Below are positions 27,560 to 36,397 of a stretch of 64,000 nucleotides of DNA, in pieces; position 1 is the stretch's first letter, and each line of letters opens with the position of its first letter. The notes below the pieces were generated by a model. That model saw only the letters and a list, made by a program, of their open reading frames with translations, made no database searches and had not been told where the DNA came from. Source of the DNA: Emcibacter sp. (GTDB lineage Bacteria; Pseudomonadota; Alphaproteobacteria; Sphingomonadales; Emcibacteraceae); the NCBI GenBank assembly GCA_021647465.1, contig JAKIUQ010000001.1, forward strand, positions 186,001 to 250,000, read 5' to 3'. The translations under genes were made by a program, and so were the position numbers.

Positions 27560-28311
27560 AAATTGTGATTCTTGGTTGCGGAACGTCAACAGGGGTGCCA
27601 AAAATTGGCGGGAAATGGGGCGTTTGCGATCCCAATAATCTCAAAAACAGACGCCGGAGGTCTTCTATTTATGTGGAAGAGCAAGATACCAGAATTATCA
27701 TGGATACAACGCCGGATTTACGGGAACAATGTCTGGATGCCAATATCTGCCGCCTTGACGGCGTGCTTTATACCCATGATCATGCGGACCATACCCACGG
27801 CATTGATGACCTGCGGGCTATATCTCATATTATGAAAAGCCGCCTTGATGCTTATGGTGATGCAAAAACCATGGCGGTGCTGAAAAGGCGCTTTGACTAT
27901 ATTTTTGAGAGTCGAAATGGCTATCCCGCGATTCTCAATGCTCATGAAATTACTTGTGACAAATTTATGATCGGCAGCCTTCCAGTGCAGCCTTTCGAAT
28001 TGATTCATGGCAATATGATGACATTAGGTTTTCGTTTAAATAAAATGGCTTATACAACTGATCTTAATGCAATACCTGAGGAAAGTGAATGTCATTTGCG
28101 CGGTCTGGATTTGTGGATAGTTGATGCGTTAAGGCCAGAACCCCATGCAACCCATTCCCATTTGGCGCAAACTCTGGACTGGATTGAGAAATTCAAACCC
28201 AAACGGGCGATCCTGACCCATATGACGTGGGATATGGATTATGAAACATTGAAAAAAACACTTCCCAATCACATCGAACCGGCTTATGACGGCATGGTTA
28301 TTCATATTTAG
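27556..28311 (+). CDS. MBL-fold metallohydrolase (PhnP-like)
   Basis: A 251-residue metallo-beta-lactamase-fold protein. The motif THDHADHTHG supplies the HxHxDH zinc ligands. The opening ILGCGTSTGVPKIGGKWGVCDP is typical of the PhnP/YycJ-like cyclic phosphodiesterase branch, and the late ILTHMTWDMDY gives a further ligand. The alphaproteobacterial copies following tatD are usually left without a precise function. It is the last member of the operon that starts at mltB. The MFS gene begins 18 bases later and may also be transcribed from it. Confidence 0.9.
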   Translation: MKIVILGCGTSTGVPKIGGKWGVCDPNNLKNRRRRSSIYVEEQDTRIIMDTTPDLREQCLDANICRLDGVLYTHDHADHTHGIDDLRAISHIMKSRLDAYGDAKTMAVLKRRFDYIFESRNGYPAILNAHEITCDKFMIGSLPVQPFELIHGNMMTLGFRLNKMAYTTDLNAIPEESECHLRGLDLWIVDALRPEPHATHSHLAQTLDWIEKFKPKRAILTHMTWDMDYETLKKTLPNHIEPAYDGMVIHI

Positions 28312-28329
28312 GGTTTAAAACATCATAGC

Positions 28330-29544
28330 ATGGAACATAGCCGCAGAAATATAGTCCTTCTTTTTATCAGTCAGGCGATTGCTTTAACCTCTACGATTAC
28401 CATTGTTACTTATTCAGCTCTGGTTGGGAAAATACTCACCGGCAGTACGAGCATGGCGACTATTCCAGCGGCGGCGGGGCTTGTTGCGGCCGCATTGACA
28501 GCCTATCCTGCATCGATGCTGATGAAGAAATATGGCCGAAAAAAGGGCTTCCACCTGGGTGGTTTTTTTGCCTTACTGGCAGGGTTTCTGTCATTTTACG
28601 GTATTTATGCGGAACATTTTATTATATTTACCTTTGGCGTTATGATCCATGGAATTTTTCAGGCCTTCGCCGCATTTTACCGCTTCACAGCCATGGAGAT
28701 TACCGCACCGCATATGCATAAGCAGGCGGTTTCCTATGTTTTGGCAGGCGGGTTGCTCGCGGCTTTTGTCGCCCCAAGTGCGGCCCAGTTTTTTGAAGTG
28801 AATTTTTATCTGCCTATTCCCTATGCCGGTACCTATATTCTAGTGATGGTTTTGAGCTTTCTGACACAATTTATCATAGTATTTGTCAAGTTTCCGGAGA
28901 ATATTCCTGCAACCCAGACCGAAATAATAGAGCAGGGGCCGCAATCATCTATCTGGAATATACTTAAGAGACCGGCCTTCCTATGCGCAAGCCTGAATGC
29001 GGCGGGAGCATATCTTATTATGTCTTACGTCATGACGTCATCGCCCATGCAAATCGTTGAATATTGCGGTTTCCCGCTTAGCGCAGCGGCCAGCGTCATC
29101 CAATGGCATGTGGCTTCTATGTTTCTTCCGGCATTCTTTTGTGGCTCATTAATTGCCCGTTATGGCTCCGTTAAAATTCTCCTCACTGGTATGGTTTGCC
29201 TTGCCGCATCAGCGACTTTTGCCATTCAGGGACTTGAGCTGATAAATTTCTATGGCTCTCTTGTGTTGCTTGGCCTTGGCTGGAACTTTATGTTTACTGC
29301 GGGGACAACTTTACTGCAACATGCCCATAATTCATCTGAAAAGGCACGGGTTCAAGGCATGAATGATTTTGTCGTATATGGCCTGACCGCCATATCAACG
29401 CTGTCATCAGGTTATATGTTAGAGCATATCGGCTGGATGAATATGAATAAGCTGGTCTTTGGCGTGCTTGGGCTATTGTTCATGATAACCTTATGGTATG
29501 TTATCACCGAACGTAAAACATTGGGCGCCATTAAGGCCGGATGA
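28330..29544 (+). CDS. MFS transporter
   Basis: A 404-residue protein with about 12 transmembrane helices in two halves, of the major facilitator superfamily. The loop after helix 2 carries the basic motif KKYGRKKG, a variant of motif A (GxxxDRxGRR). It is close to MFS members resembling YfkF/YdhP-type drug or small-molecule exporters, but the substrate cannot be deduced. The start has weak Shine-Dalgarno sequence. It lies 18 bases after the MBL gene and is followed by the cyclophilin. Confidence 0.85.
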   Translation: MEHSRRNIVLLFISQAIALTSTITIVTYSALVGKILTGSTSMATIPAAAGLVAAALTAYPASMLMKKYGRKKGFHLGGFFALLAGFLSFYGIYAEHFIIFTFGVMIHGIFQAFAAFYRFTAMEITAPHMHKQAVSYVLAGGLLAAFVAPSAAQFFEVNFYLPIPYAGTYILVMVLSFLTQFIIVFVKFPENIPATQTEIIEQGPQSSIWNILKRPAFLCASLNAAGAYLIMSYVMTSSPMQIVEYCGFPLSAAASVIQWHVASMFLPAFFCGSLIARYGSVKILLTGMVCLAASATFAIQGLELINFYGSLVLLGLGWNFMFTAGTTLLQHAHNSSEKARVQGMNDFVVYGLTAISTLSSGYMLEHIGWMNMNKLVFGVLGLLFMITLWYVITERKTLGAIKAG

Positions 29545-29560
29545 ATAAGGGGCTTTGATC

Positions 29561-30196
29561 ATGAGATTTTTGTTAAACGGCATTCTGATATTTATGCTGA
29601 CTTTTCTGAGTCAGATGGCGATGGCGTTCAATGATCCCCAGAACAACATCATTGAAGTGGTCATAGAAACCGACAAGGGAAATATTGAACTTGAACTTTT
29701 TCCCTATAAAGCGCCGATTACCGTTGAAAATTTCCTCCAGAATATCAAAGCCGGAATTTATGAGGGCGGACGTTTTTACCGGGCGTCACGGCCGGATAAT
29801 AACAAAAATGCCAAACGTAAAATACTGACATTAATACAGGGCGGCAAAAATGAGCAAAAGCAAGCGCGCAGCGCCATTTCCCATGAAACCACATTTCAAT
29901 CCGGATTGTCCCATCTTGACGGTGTGATATCCATGGCCCGATTAGAGCCGGGAACCGCCGCATCTGAATTTTTTATCTCAATTGGTGATAACAGCGAATT
30001 AGATTATGGTACAGGTCGTTACGAAGAAGGTCAACGTCAAGGTTACGCCGCCTTTGGCCGCGTGACAAGCGGTATGGATGTGGTCACCACCATCCAACAA
30101 CAACCCACCGGCAACAAAGCAAAAGACGATGCCGACTGGTTCGGCCAGCAGCTTATCAATGATACGATTATTATTAAGCGAATTGTGATTAAATAA
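29561..30196 (+). CDS. Periplasmic cyclophilin-type peptidyl-prolyl isomerase
   Basis: A cyclophilin-fold protein of 211 residues with an N-terminal signal peptide (FLLNGILIFMLTFLSQMAMAF), so it acts outside the cytoplasm. I take the ATG at 29561, preceded by TAAGGGG at a good distance. A TTG two codons earlier is less likely. The domain has IELELFPYKAPITVENFL, EGGRFYR, GVISMARLEPGTAASEFFISIGDN and YAAFGRVTSGMDVV. The usual GDFT segment is altered to TLIQGGKN and the catalytic arginine region is only partly standard, so isomerase activity may be weak. Confidence 0.88.
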   Translation: MRFLLNGILIFMLTFLSQMAMAFNDPQNNIIEVVIETDKGNIELELFPYKAPITVENFLQNIKAGIYEGGRFYRASRPDNNKNAKRKILTLIQGGKNEQKQARSAISHETTFQSGLSHLDGVISMARLEPGTAASEFFISIGDNSELDYGTGRYEEGQRQGYAAFGRVTSGMDVVTTIQQQPTGNKAKDDADWFGQQLINDTIIIKRIVIK

Positions 30197-30240
30197 GAGC
30201 CAGAGCAACAATTGAGGCAATGAAGAGATAAAAATGTTCC

Positions 30241-30272
30241 ATAATATAAATTATGCGCATAATTTATATTAT
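30241..30272. repeat. Perfect 32-bp palindrome
   Basis: The 16 bases at 30241-30256 are the exact reverse complement of 30257-30272, centred on ATGCGCAT, with no loop. It is AT-rich apart from the centre. It lies about 45 bases after the cyclophilin gene and before a weak terminator-like hairpin and rluA. It may be an operator or a dimer-protein binding site; no T-run follows. Confidence 0.7.
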
Positions 30273-30303
30273 TTATAGGGTGTGCTCTACTTGTCTGTTG
30301 ATT

Positions 30304-30332
30304 GCCCCCTATTACATAGGGTTGCTTTTTTT
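30304..30332 (+). terminator. Possible intrinsic terminator
   Basis: A short stem (CCCTA 30307-30311 with TAGGG 30317-30321, extended imperfectly by GC pairs outside) is followed by seven T from 30326. It would end transcripts from the MFS/cyclophilin genes before rluA. The stem is short, so this is tentative. Confidence 0.4.
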
Positions 30333-30417
30333 GATGGTGAAACTTTTTTATATTTATCAGGGCGGCTAAATGACCTATAGGGTTGCCTTAGGAAATTCTC
30401 TATCAGGAATACTGCCC

Positions 30418-31068
30418 ATGTTGTTTGATTATAAACCGCCCATGTCTCCTTTGGATATTCTGCATCAGGATAAAGATCTCGTGGTCTTTAACAAGCCTTG
30501 TGGCTTATTATCGGTTCCCGGACGTCAGCCCCATATGAAAGACAGCCTAAGCCGGCGGGTTCAGGAGAAATTCCCTGAGGCGACTGTAGTGCATCGGCTT
30601 GATATGGATACCTCCGGCATTATGGTGATGGCACTTAATATCAAAGCACACCGGTATATCAGTATGCAATTTGAAAAGAGATATACGGAAAAAACTTATG
30701 TGGCATACTTATATGGTGTGGTTGAAAAGGCTGAAGGTGAAATAGATTTACCGCTGATTATTGATTGGCCCAATCGTCCCCTGAATATTGTTGATCTTAA
30801 CAATGGCAAGCAGGCTCTGACGCGCTGGAAAGTCTTGGAGCGGCAGCAAGATAGAACAAAAGTCGCTTTCACCCCTGTAACAGGCCGCACGCATCAATTG
30901 CGCGTACATGCACAGGCCATTGGGCATCCTATATTGGGCGACAGCCTTTATGCCCATGAGGCGGGGTTATCAATGGCAAGCAGGTTAATGCTCCATGCAA
31001 CCATGTTGTCCCTGACCCATCCCTATAGCAAAGAAATTATGAAATTTACCTCTGATCCAGATTTTTAA
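30418..31068 (+). CDS. rluA: RluA-type pseudouridine synthase
   Basis: This enzyme isomerises uridine to pseudouridine, in E. coli RluA at 23S rRNA U746 and tRNA U32. The catalytic aspartate lies in HRLDMDTSG. The segments GLLSVPGRQP, DLPLIIDWPNRP and GRTHQLRVHAQAIGHPILGD closely follow RluA rather than RluC/RluD. There is no S4 domain. The ATG at 30418 has AGGA nine bases upstream and gives 216 residues, like the E. coli enzyme. An ATG at 30370 would add 16 residues. It is convergent with the permease gene and overlaps it by four bases. Confidence 0.92.
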   Translation: MLFDYKPPMSPLDILHQDKDLVVFNKPCGLLSVPGRQPHMKDSLSRRVQEKFPEATVVHRLDMDTSGIMVMALNIKAHRYISMQFEKRYTEKTYVAYLYGVVEKAEGEIDLPLIIDWPNRPLNIVDLNNGKQALTRWKVLERQQDRTKVAFTPVTGRTHQLRVHAQAIGHPILGDSLYAHEAGLSMASRLMLHATMLSLTHPYSKEIMKFTSDPDF

Positions 31069-33599
31069 GTTATATTGTTGCGCAGAACATGTGCGGGCCG
31101 CGCGGACATGGCCAGCCAAATACTTACCATACCAAAGGCCAGGGTCACCAGAACACTCAGCATCACCGTATTTACAGGAATTGCTAATGGTAATTGCCAG
31201 GACATTTTCATGACAAAATTTATCACACTATAGGCCGCGAGTGATCCCAGAATAATCGCAATAGCCCCTGTCAAAGCCCCAAGCAGGATAAATTCAATAA
31301 GATAAGCCTTTAAAATATCATATCGCGTGGCCCCTACCACCTTTAGAACGGCGGCATCATAAATTCGTGATTTATGTCCTGATGCGATGGCCCCGGCCAG
31401 AACAATAATACCGGAAATGATGGTTATTGCCGCCATAACGTCAATAGCGCCGGAAATCTTGGCCAAGAGAGCAAGTGCATTATTTAACATATCTGTCGTA
31501 CGAACGATTGATATGCTGGGAAATTTTCGGGTAAGCTCTTTATATATGGCGGTCTCGTCCTTAACGAGAGTTTTTGCCGTCGCCACATAGTTAAAAGGCG
31601 CAGACTTTAAGGTATTGGGATCAATCATCATCACGTAGTTAATACCAAAATTTCCCCAATCAAAGTCCCGAATAGAAGACACAGGCATGGTAAAGTCGCG
31701 GCCCAGAATATTCACGCTTATCTCGTTACCGATAGCAATATCCATACTGTCAGCCATATTCTTTGAAATTGATACTTGCGGCGGGCCATCATAATCTTCG
31801 GGCCACCATGAACCCGCCGTGATGATATTATCAGCAGGTAAAATATGGGTGAAGCTAATGCCTTTGTCGCCGCGTAAAATCCATTTACCTTCAGGCTTAA
31901 CTTGCGCTTTTTTGGCTTCAATGGATTTAATATGGGTAACGCGTCCACGTAAATTCGGGACTGTACGGTAGCTCTGGACCCCTTCCCGCGCTTTTAAATA
32001 ACGTTTAAAGTCATCATGTTGATCTTTCTGAATATCCAGAAAAAAGAAGGATGGAGCTTCTCCCCCGACCCGATCTTTAATTTCCCTCAGAAGATTATTT
32101 TCGATAAGCGCAATAGAGGTAAATAAAATCAAGCCCAGCCCCAGGGACATCACAATTGAATTGGTTGAATTTCCGGGCCGGTATATATTACTTAACGCAA
32201 TACGGAATATGGGGTTTTTAGGACGAGTCATGATTCTGGCTATTTTTTTTGCCAAAGTCGCCGCCCCTAATAAAACAAGGAAGGCCGCTGCCGCCGCCGC
32301 CAATGTCGCTGCAGTTAACGGTCGATATTCGGACATATAAATGACGACGCTGATTAATAAAAGCAACATTGCCGCAATGACGACAATAAAGGTAAAGGAT
32401 TGCGCCGCAGATGGCCTTGTGCTTATGGTTTGTCTGAAAAGCCGCGCTGCGGGCACTCGCGCGGCTTTACCCAAAGGCCAAAGCGTAAAAATAATGGCGA
32501 CAGAATAGCTATAAAATGCCGCAAGTATTAAGGGCTTCAGATATATTTCCCCCTTAAACGCCACGGGCAAACTGTCTTTTAACAACGCCCCTGCGGCAAT
32601 GGGTAATCCGGCGCCCGTTATCAGGCCAAGAAAAATGGCGCCTGACGCGATGAACAGGATCTGAGCCAAATAGGTTAATAATATCATCTGGCTGCTGCCG
32701 CCCAATATTTTATAGGTGGCAATCGTATTTGTTTTTTCTGAAAGATAGGATCTGACAGCGTTACTGACCCCAACGCCCCCGACCAATAAGGCGGTTAATC
32801 CGACAAGGGTCATAAATTGACCCATTCGACCGACAAATCGCCTAAGCCCTGCCCCGCCGCTGTTGCTGTCTTTTATCCGCCAGGTGTTATCTGGAAAGTT
32901 TTCTTTAATGTTATCCCTTAATAAACCAGATGTAACAATCTGATTTAACTTAATTCTATTATGGTATCGTATCAAGCTTCCTTGCTGAACGAGTGAATTA
33001 TCACTCAAACTATCCATAGCAACAATGGCGCCGGGGGCGAGCTGAAATCCTTGATTACTGGCATTGTCGGGCTCTTTTTTAATGATGGCCCTTACCTCAT
33101 AATCTTCAGTGCCCAACTTTATGCTGTCGCCTATGTTTAGGTTTAACCGCGTTACAAGGGCATTGGACAGAAGAATACCCCATTTTCCGGCCTTTTCAGA
33201 AAGTATGTCAGGTGAATATTTTCCGGATTGCAGCAAAAGTTCGCCGTAAAGGGGGTATGCGGTGTCGACAGCTTTTAAACCAACAAGGCTGCTGTCACTT
33301 TCTGTATGGGCCATGCTGCGCAAGCTGGCAATTTCGGAAATTATCCCCCATTCCTCGAGATGCGCCCGTTCTTCTTTGCTCAAGCGTTTCTGGGTTTGAC
33401 TGATTTCCACATCACCGCCAAGAAATATTTTCCCATCTTGCCGGATGCTATCAGAGATATTTGATGTCACAGAGCCAACGCCGGCAATAATCGCCGTCCC
33501 AAGAAAGAGACTGGCGATGAAAATCTTGAAATTTTTCAGTGCAAAGCGTGATTCACGCAAAGCAAACCGCAAGGCACATACCAAGGATAATTTATTCAT
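31065..33599 (-). CDS. ABC transporter permease, FtsX-like (YbbP family)
   Basis: An 844-residue permease with a long periplasmic region after the first helix (FKIFIASLFLGTAIIAGVGSVTS) and two FtsX-like blocks of three to four helices (about residues 260-390 and 730-840), plus a pair of helices in the middle. This layout is that of the YbbP/LolC-like MacB-fold transporters. Its stop overlaps the rluA stop. The start overlaps the ATPase stop by four bases, and the pair is divergent from a TesA-like esterase, the same arrangement as ybbAP/tesA in E. coli. The cargo is unknown, possibly a lipid or hydrophobic product. Confidence 0.9.
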   Translation of the reverse strand: MNKLSLVCALRFALRESRFALKNFKIFIASLFLGTAIIAGVGSVTSNISDSIRQDGKIFLGGDVEISQTQKRLSKEERAHLEEWGIISEIASLRSMAHTESDSSLVGLKAVDTAYPLYGELLLQSGKYSPDILSEKAGKWGILLSNALVTRLNLNIGDSIKLGTEDYEVRAIIKKEPDNASNQGFQLAPGAIVAMDSLSDNSLVQQGSLIRYHNRIKLNQIVTSGLLRDNIKENFPDNTWRIKDSNSGGAGLRRFVGRMGQFMTLVGLTALLVGGVGVSNAVRSYLSEKTNTIATYKILGGSSQMILLTYLAQILFIASGAIFLGLITGAGLPIAAGALLKDSLPVAFKGEIYLKPLILAAFYSYSVAIIFTLWPLGKAARVPAARLFRQTISTRPSAAQSFTFIVVIAAMLLLLISVVIYMSEYRPLTAATLAAAAAAFLVLLGAATLAKKIARIMTRPKNPIFRIALSNIYRPGNSTNSIVMSLGLGLILFTSIALIENNLLREIKDRVGGEAPSFFFLDIQKDQHDDFKRYLKAREGVQSYRTVPNLRGRVTHIKSIEAKKAQVKPEGKWILRGDKGISFTHILPADNIITAGSWWPEDYDGPPQVSISKNMADSMDIAIGNEISVNILGRDFTMPVSSIRDFDWGNFGINYVMMIDPNTLKSAPFNYVATAKTLVKDETAIYKELTRKFPSISIVRTTDMLNNALALLAKISGAIDVMAAITIISGIIVLAGAIASGHKSRIYDAAVLKVVGATRYDILKAYLIEFILLGALTGAIAIILGSLAAYSVINFVMKMSWQLPLAIPVNTVMLSVLVTLAFGMVSIWLAMSARPAHVLRNNIT

Positions 33600-34294
33600 A
33601 CGGCAGCCTTGATTTCTTTATTTTCTTTAATCAGGCCATTCTGAATATACAGAATGCGGTCACATTTTTTAGCAACTTCGGGGTCATGGGTAATTAAAAT
33701 CAAGGTGGTATCGAACTTTTTTTGCAAGTTAAAGATTAACTCAATAATTTTATGTCCGGTTTTGCCATCCAAATTCCCTGTTGGTTCATCGGCAAAAATA
33801 ATTTTGGGATTTGGGGCCATGGCGCGCGCAATGGCGACCCGTTGTTGTTCACCGCCGGAAAGCTGAGATGGAAAATGTGTCAAGCGATGAAACAAGCCAA
33901 CATGGTTTAAGGCCTCCGTTGCCTTTTCCATGGCATCTTTTTGCCCGGCAAGTTCAAGCGGAACAGCCACGTTTTCCAATGCTGTCATTGTGGGTATCAA
34001 GTGAAAGGATTGCAGAACGATACCAATATTATCCCGCCGAAAAAGTGCCAATTGATCTTCATTCATATTATCTAAAACATGGCCAGCTACGGATACTGTG
34101 CCTGACGTTTGTTTTTCCAGCCCCGTGACAATTGATAAAAGGCTGGATTTGCCCGATCCGGATGGCCCTAGAATAGCCACTGAACTTCCTTTGTATATAT
34201 CAAGGCTAACGCCGTTTAGAACTTTTACTTCATGACTTTCACCGCTGAATTTAAGGAAAATATCCTTTAATTGTAAAATTGCCTTATTTGTCAT
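33596..34294 (-). CDS. ABC transporter ATP-binding protein (YbbA family)
   Basis: A 232-residue ATPase of the LolD/YbbA/MacB family. Walker A is GPSGSGKSS, the Q-loop is in VLQSFHLIPTMTALENV, the signature is LSGGEQQRVAIARA, and Walker B is IIFADEPTGNLDG, followed by a switch histidine in ITHDPEVA. It drives the large permease encoded next, with a four-base overlap. The promoter must lie in the 34-base gap to the divergent esterase gene, so the two promoters overlap or extend into coding sequence. Confidence 0.95.
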   Translation of the reverse strand: MTNKAILQLKDIFLKFSGESHEVKVLNGVSLDIYKGSSVAILGPSGSGKSSLLSIVTGLEKQTSGTVSVAGHVLDNMNEDQLALFRRDNIGIVLQSFHLIPTMTALENVAVPLELAGQKDAMEKATEALNHVGLFHRLTHFPSQLSGGEQQRVAIARAMAPNPKIIFADEPTGNLDGKTGHKIIELIFNLQKKFDTTLILITHDPEVAKKCDRILYIQNGLIKENKEIKAAV

Positions 34295-34328
34295 TATTAT
34301 CCTGCAAATATTGAATTAATTTCCTAAA

Positions 34329-35009
34329 ATGTATAACAGTATAGATATGGATATTATAAAAATTATCAAGATAATTGCGCTTACCCTATTGTTTGCAGCG
34401 ACAAAGGCACAATCTTTGCTGGCTAATGAATATACCATATTGGCGTTTGGCGACAGTCTGACCGCAGGATATGGCCTAATGCAAGAACAGGGTTTTACCT
34501 ATCAACTGGAATATGAGCTTAATCTGCTGGGTCATAATGTGACTGTTGTTAATGGCGGTGTTTCGGGAGATACGACTTCTGGCGGTTTATCACGGCTTGA
34601 ATGGGTATTATCCAGCGTGAAGAATGGAAAGCCTGACCTTGTTATTCTTGAACTTGGGGCGAATGATGCCCTGCGCGGAATAACGCCTGATATTACGCGC
34701 GGCAATATGGAAAGAATGCTCGCAATTTTAAAACAGGCAGAGTTAAAAATCCTTGTCGCCGGAATGATAGCCCCGCCAAACATGGGAGATAAATTTGGCT
34801 CAGAGTTTAACCGTATTTTTCCTGAAGTTTCCGAAAAATTTGGGGCGTATCTCTATCCTTTTTTTCTTAAGGGCGTTGCGGGAAATGGCAATTTGAATCA
34901 AAGTGATGCTGTGCACCCAAATTCAGAGGGTATTAAGGTTATTGTGAAGAATATCATACCCTATATCTTAAAAACCGACAGTTATTTTGGATTAAATCCA
35001 AAAAAATAA
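34329..35009 (+). CDS. tesA: GDSL esterase/lysophospholipase (TesA-like arylesterase)
   Basis: A secreted SGNH hydrolase of 226 residues. An N-terminal hydrophobic stretch (IIKIIALTLLFAATKAQSLLA) should be a signal peptide. The four SGNH blocks are present: FGDSLTAGYGL (nucleophile Ser), GGVSGDTTSGG, GANDALRG and DAVHPNSEG (catalytic Asp and His). It resembles E. coli TesA (thioesterase I/lysophospholipase L1). An ATG at 34347 is an alternative start. The divergent neighbour is the YbbAP-type exporter, a conserved pairing that suggests work on the same lipid substrate. Confidence 0.93.
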   Translation: MYNSIDMDIIKIIKIIALTLLFAATKAQSLLANEYTILAFGDSLTAGYGLMQEQGFTYQLEYELNLLGHNVTVVNGGVSGDTTSGGLSRLEWVLSSVKNGKPDLVILELGANDALRGITPDITRGNMERMLAILKQAELKILVAGMIAPPNMGDKFGSEFNRIFPEVSEKFGAYLYPFFLKGVAGNGNLNQSDAVHPNSEGIKVIVKNIIPYILKTDSYFGLNPKK

Positions 35010-35083
35010 TCCGTTCATCGCAGCAAAAAGCCCTTTCGTCGCAAGCCTCTGTTTTTCATCGCAAAAAGGGTGCTATTAGTCGC

Positions 35084-35126
35084 GCATAAGTTTTCTATAG
35101 TCTGGTTACATGGCATAAGTTTCCTA
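35084..35126 (+). repeat. Pair of 14-bp direct repeats upstream of a secreted protein gene
   Basis: GCATAAGTTTTCTA (35084-35097) and GCATAAGTTTCCTA (35113-35126) differ at one base and are 29 bases apart. They end 34 bases before the start of the next gene and are in the position of an activator or repressor site. Nearby CATCGCAGCAAAAAG and CATCGCAAAAAG elements (35017-35067) also resemble each other. No function is assigned. Confidence 0.45.
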
Positions 35127-35159
35127 CACAAACTGAAAAACCAGAAGGAGAACAGACAG

Positions 35160-35489
35160 ATGTTAAAAGGAACAACAATAAAGACTATCGCGATTGCTTC
35201 ATTCATGATGACAGGCGGATATACAGCCGTGCAGGCCTATGAACCCGGCAGTACGAACGTAAGTCAATCGGTTCAGGCCATTAATATAGATAAAAAGATT
35301 TCCAAATCAGACGCTAAAACAATAATGAAGGATTACCTCAAATCCAAAAAAGCCTATAAAAAATTAAGCGTTGGCGACATTATTAAGCAACGAGATGGCT
35401 GGAAAGTAAGAATAACGAATAACCAAAAACTTACAGTAGCCACGACCTATGTGAACAGCAAGACAGGTGAAATTACTTTCAAACGGTAA
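35160..35489 (+). CDS. Small secreted protein, PepSY-like
   Basis: A 109-residue exported protein. The start ATG at 35160 has GAAGGAGAA as a clear ribosome site. An upstream start at 35070 would add a 30-residue leader without support. The N-terminus is a signal peptide (TIAIASFMMTGGYTAVQAY). The mature part has a helix (KSDAKTIMKDYLKSKKAYKKL), then VGDIIKQRDGWKVRI and a strand pair VATTYVNSKTGEITFKR; this order resembles a single PepSY domain. PepSY proteins often inhibit proteases or bind other envelope proteins, but a role is not shown here. It is a single-gene unit with a strong terminator. Confidence 0.7.
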   Translation: MLKGTTIKTIAIASFMMTGGYTAVQAYEPGSTNVSQSVQAINIDKKISKSDAKTIMKDYLKSKKAYKKLSVGDIIKQRDGWKVRITNNQKLTVATTYVNSKTGEITFKR

Positions 35490-35520
35490 TTACCCCTACT
35501 ACCCCTCTTACCTGTCTTGT

Positions 35521-35559
35521 GAAGCAAGCCCCTTACCCCGGGGCTTGCTTCTTTTTTTT
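35521..35559 (+). terminator. Strong intrinsic terminator
   Basis: A perfect 12-bp stem, GAAGCAAGCCCC (35521-35532) with GGGGCTTGCTTC (35540-35551), a 7-base loop and eight T (35552-35559). It ends the transcript of the small secreted protein. Confidence 0.93.
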
Positions 35560-35629
35560 GTTCAGAAAAATATCGCGTCCAGGACTTGTTTCCGGTTATA
35601 CTTGCGGGTCTTGATAAGCAGGATAAAAA

Positions 35630-36394
35630 ATGAAGTTGAATTACTATAATGTTGGCACAGGCCCCAATTTAATAATTTTACACGGGCTGTTTGGTTCTGC
35701 GAGCAATTTTCGCTCGCTCGCAAAAATTTATGGGGCGTATTTCACAGTTTATTGTCTGGACTTGCGGAATCATGGGGCCTCTCCCCATGATGATGACGTC
35801 TCATTGGGCGCTATGGCGTCGGATATTATTGAATTTATGGATAAGCATAAGCTGGGAGAATCGGCCTTGATGGGTCATTCCCTCGGCGGCAAGGTCGCGA
35901 TGCAGGTGGCCTTGAATTACCCCGAAAGAATATCCTGCCTCATCGCCGGTGACATTGCTCCTGTTGAATATCCTCATCATCATGACGGCATTTTCGAGGG
36001 CATGAGGGCGGTGAGCCAACAAACTATCTCTTCCCGAAAGGAGGCCGGACGGATTTTAGAAAATTTTGTTGAAATGCCAGAAGTAAGGCTGTTTCTGTTG
36101 ACCAATCTGGTTCGCGATCAAGATAAATCCTTTGTTTGGCGCATTAATGTCAAGGGGCTGGAAAGCGGTTATGAAGATATTTCAAAAAAGCCAAACGGCG
36201 TGCCTTATCAGGGGCCAAGCCTATTCATACGGGGTGATTTATCTGATTATGTGAAAGAGGAATATTTTCCAGAGATTTACCGGCTGTTCCCAAAGGCTGA
36301 AATTGCCACCCTCACCGGGGCGGGTCATTGGCTCCATGCCGAAAAACCGAAAGAATACGCCGCTATTACCTTGAAATTTTTAAAGAAAGTTTGA
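35630..36394 (+). CDS. Alpha/beta hydrolase (YbfF-like esterase)
   Basis: A 254-residue cytoplasmic alpha/beta-hydrolase. The oxyanion segment is LHGLFGSASNFRSLAK, a DLRNHGASPH segment follows, and the nucleophile elbow is GHSLGGK. A late GAGHWLHAEKP supplies the catalytic histidine. This pattern is close to the YbfF acyl-thioesterase/esterase group. The start has TAAAAAATG context with only weak Shine-Dalgarno pairing. The next gene begins three bases after its stop, so the two are co-transcribed. The substrate is not known. Confidence 0.88.
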   Translation: MKLNYYNVGTGPNLIILHGLFGSASNFRSLAKIYGAYFTVYCLDLRNHGASPHDDDVSLGAMASDIIEFMDKHKLGESALMGHSLGGKVAMQVALNYPERISCLIAGDIAPVEYPHHHDGIFEGMRAVSQQTISSRKEAGRILENFVEMPEVRLFLLTNLVRDQDKSFVWRINVKGLESGYEDISKKPNGVPYQGPSLFIRGDLSDYVKEEYFPEIYRLFPKAEIATLTGAGHWLHAEKPKEYAAITLKFLKKV

Positions 36395-36397
36395 AAA

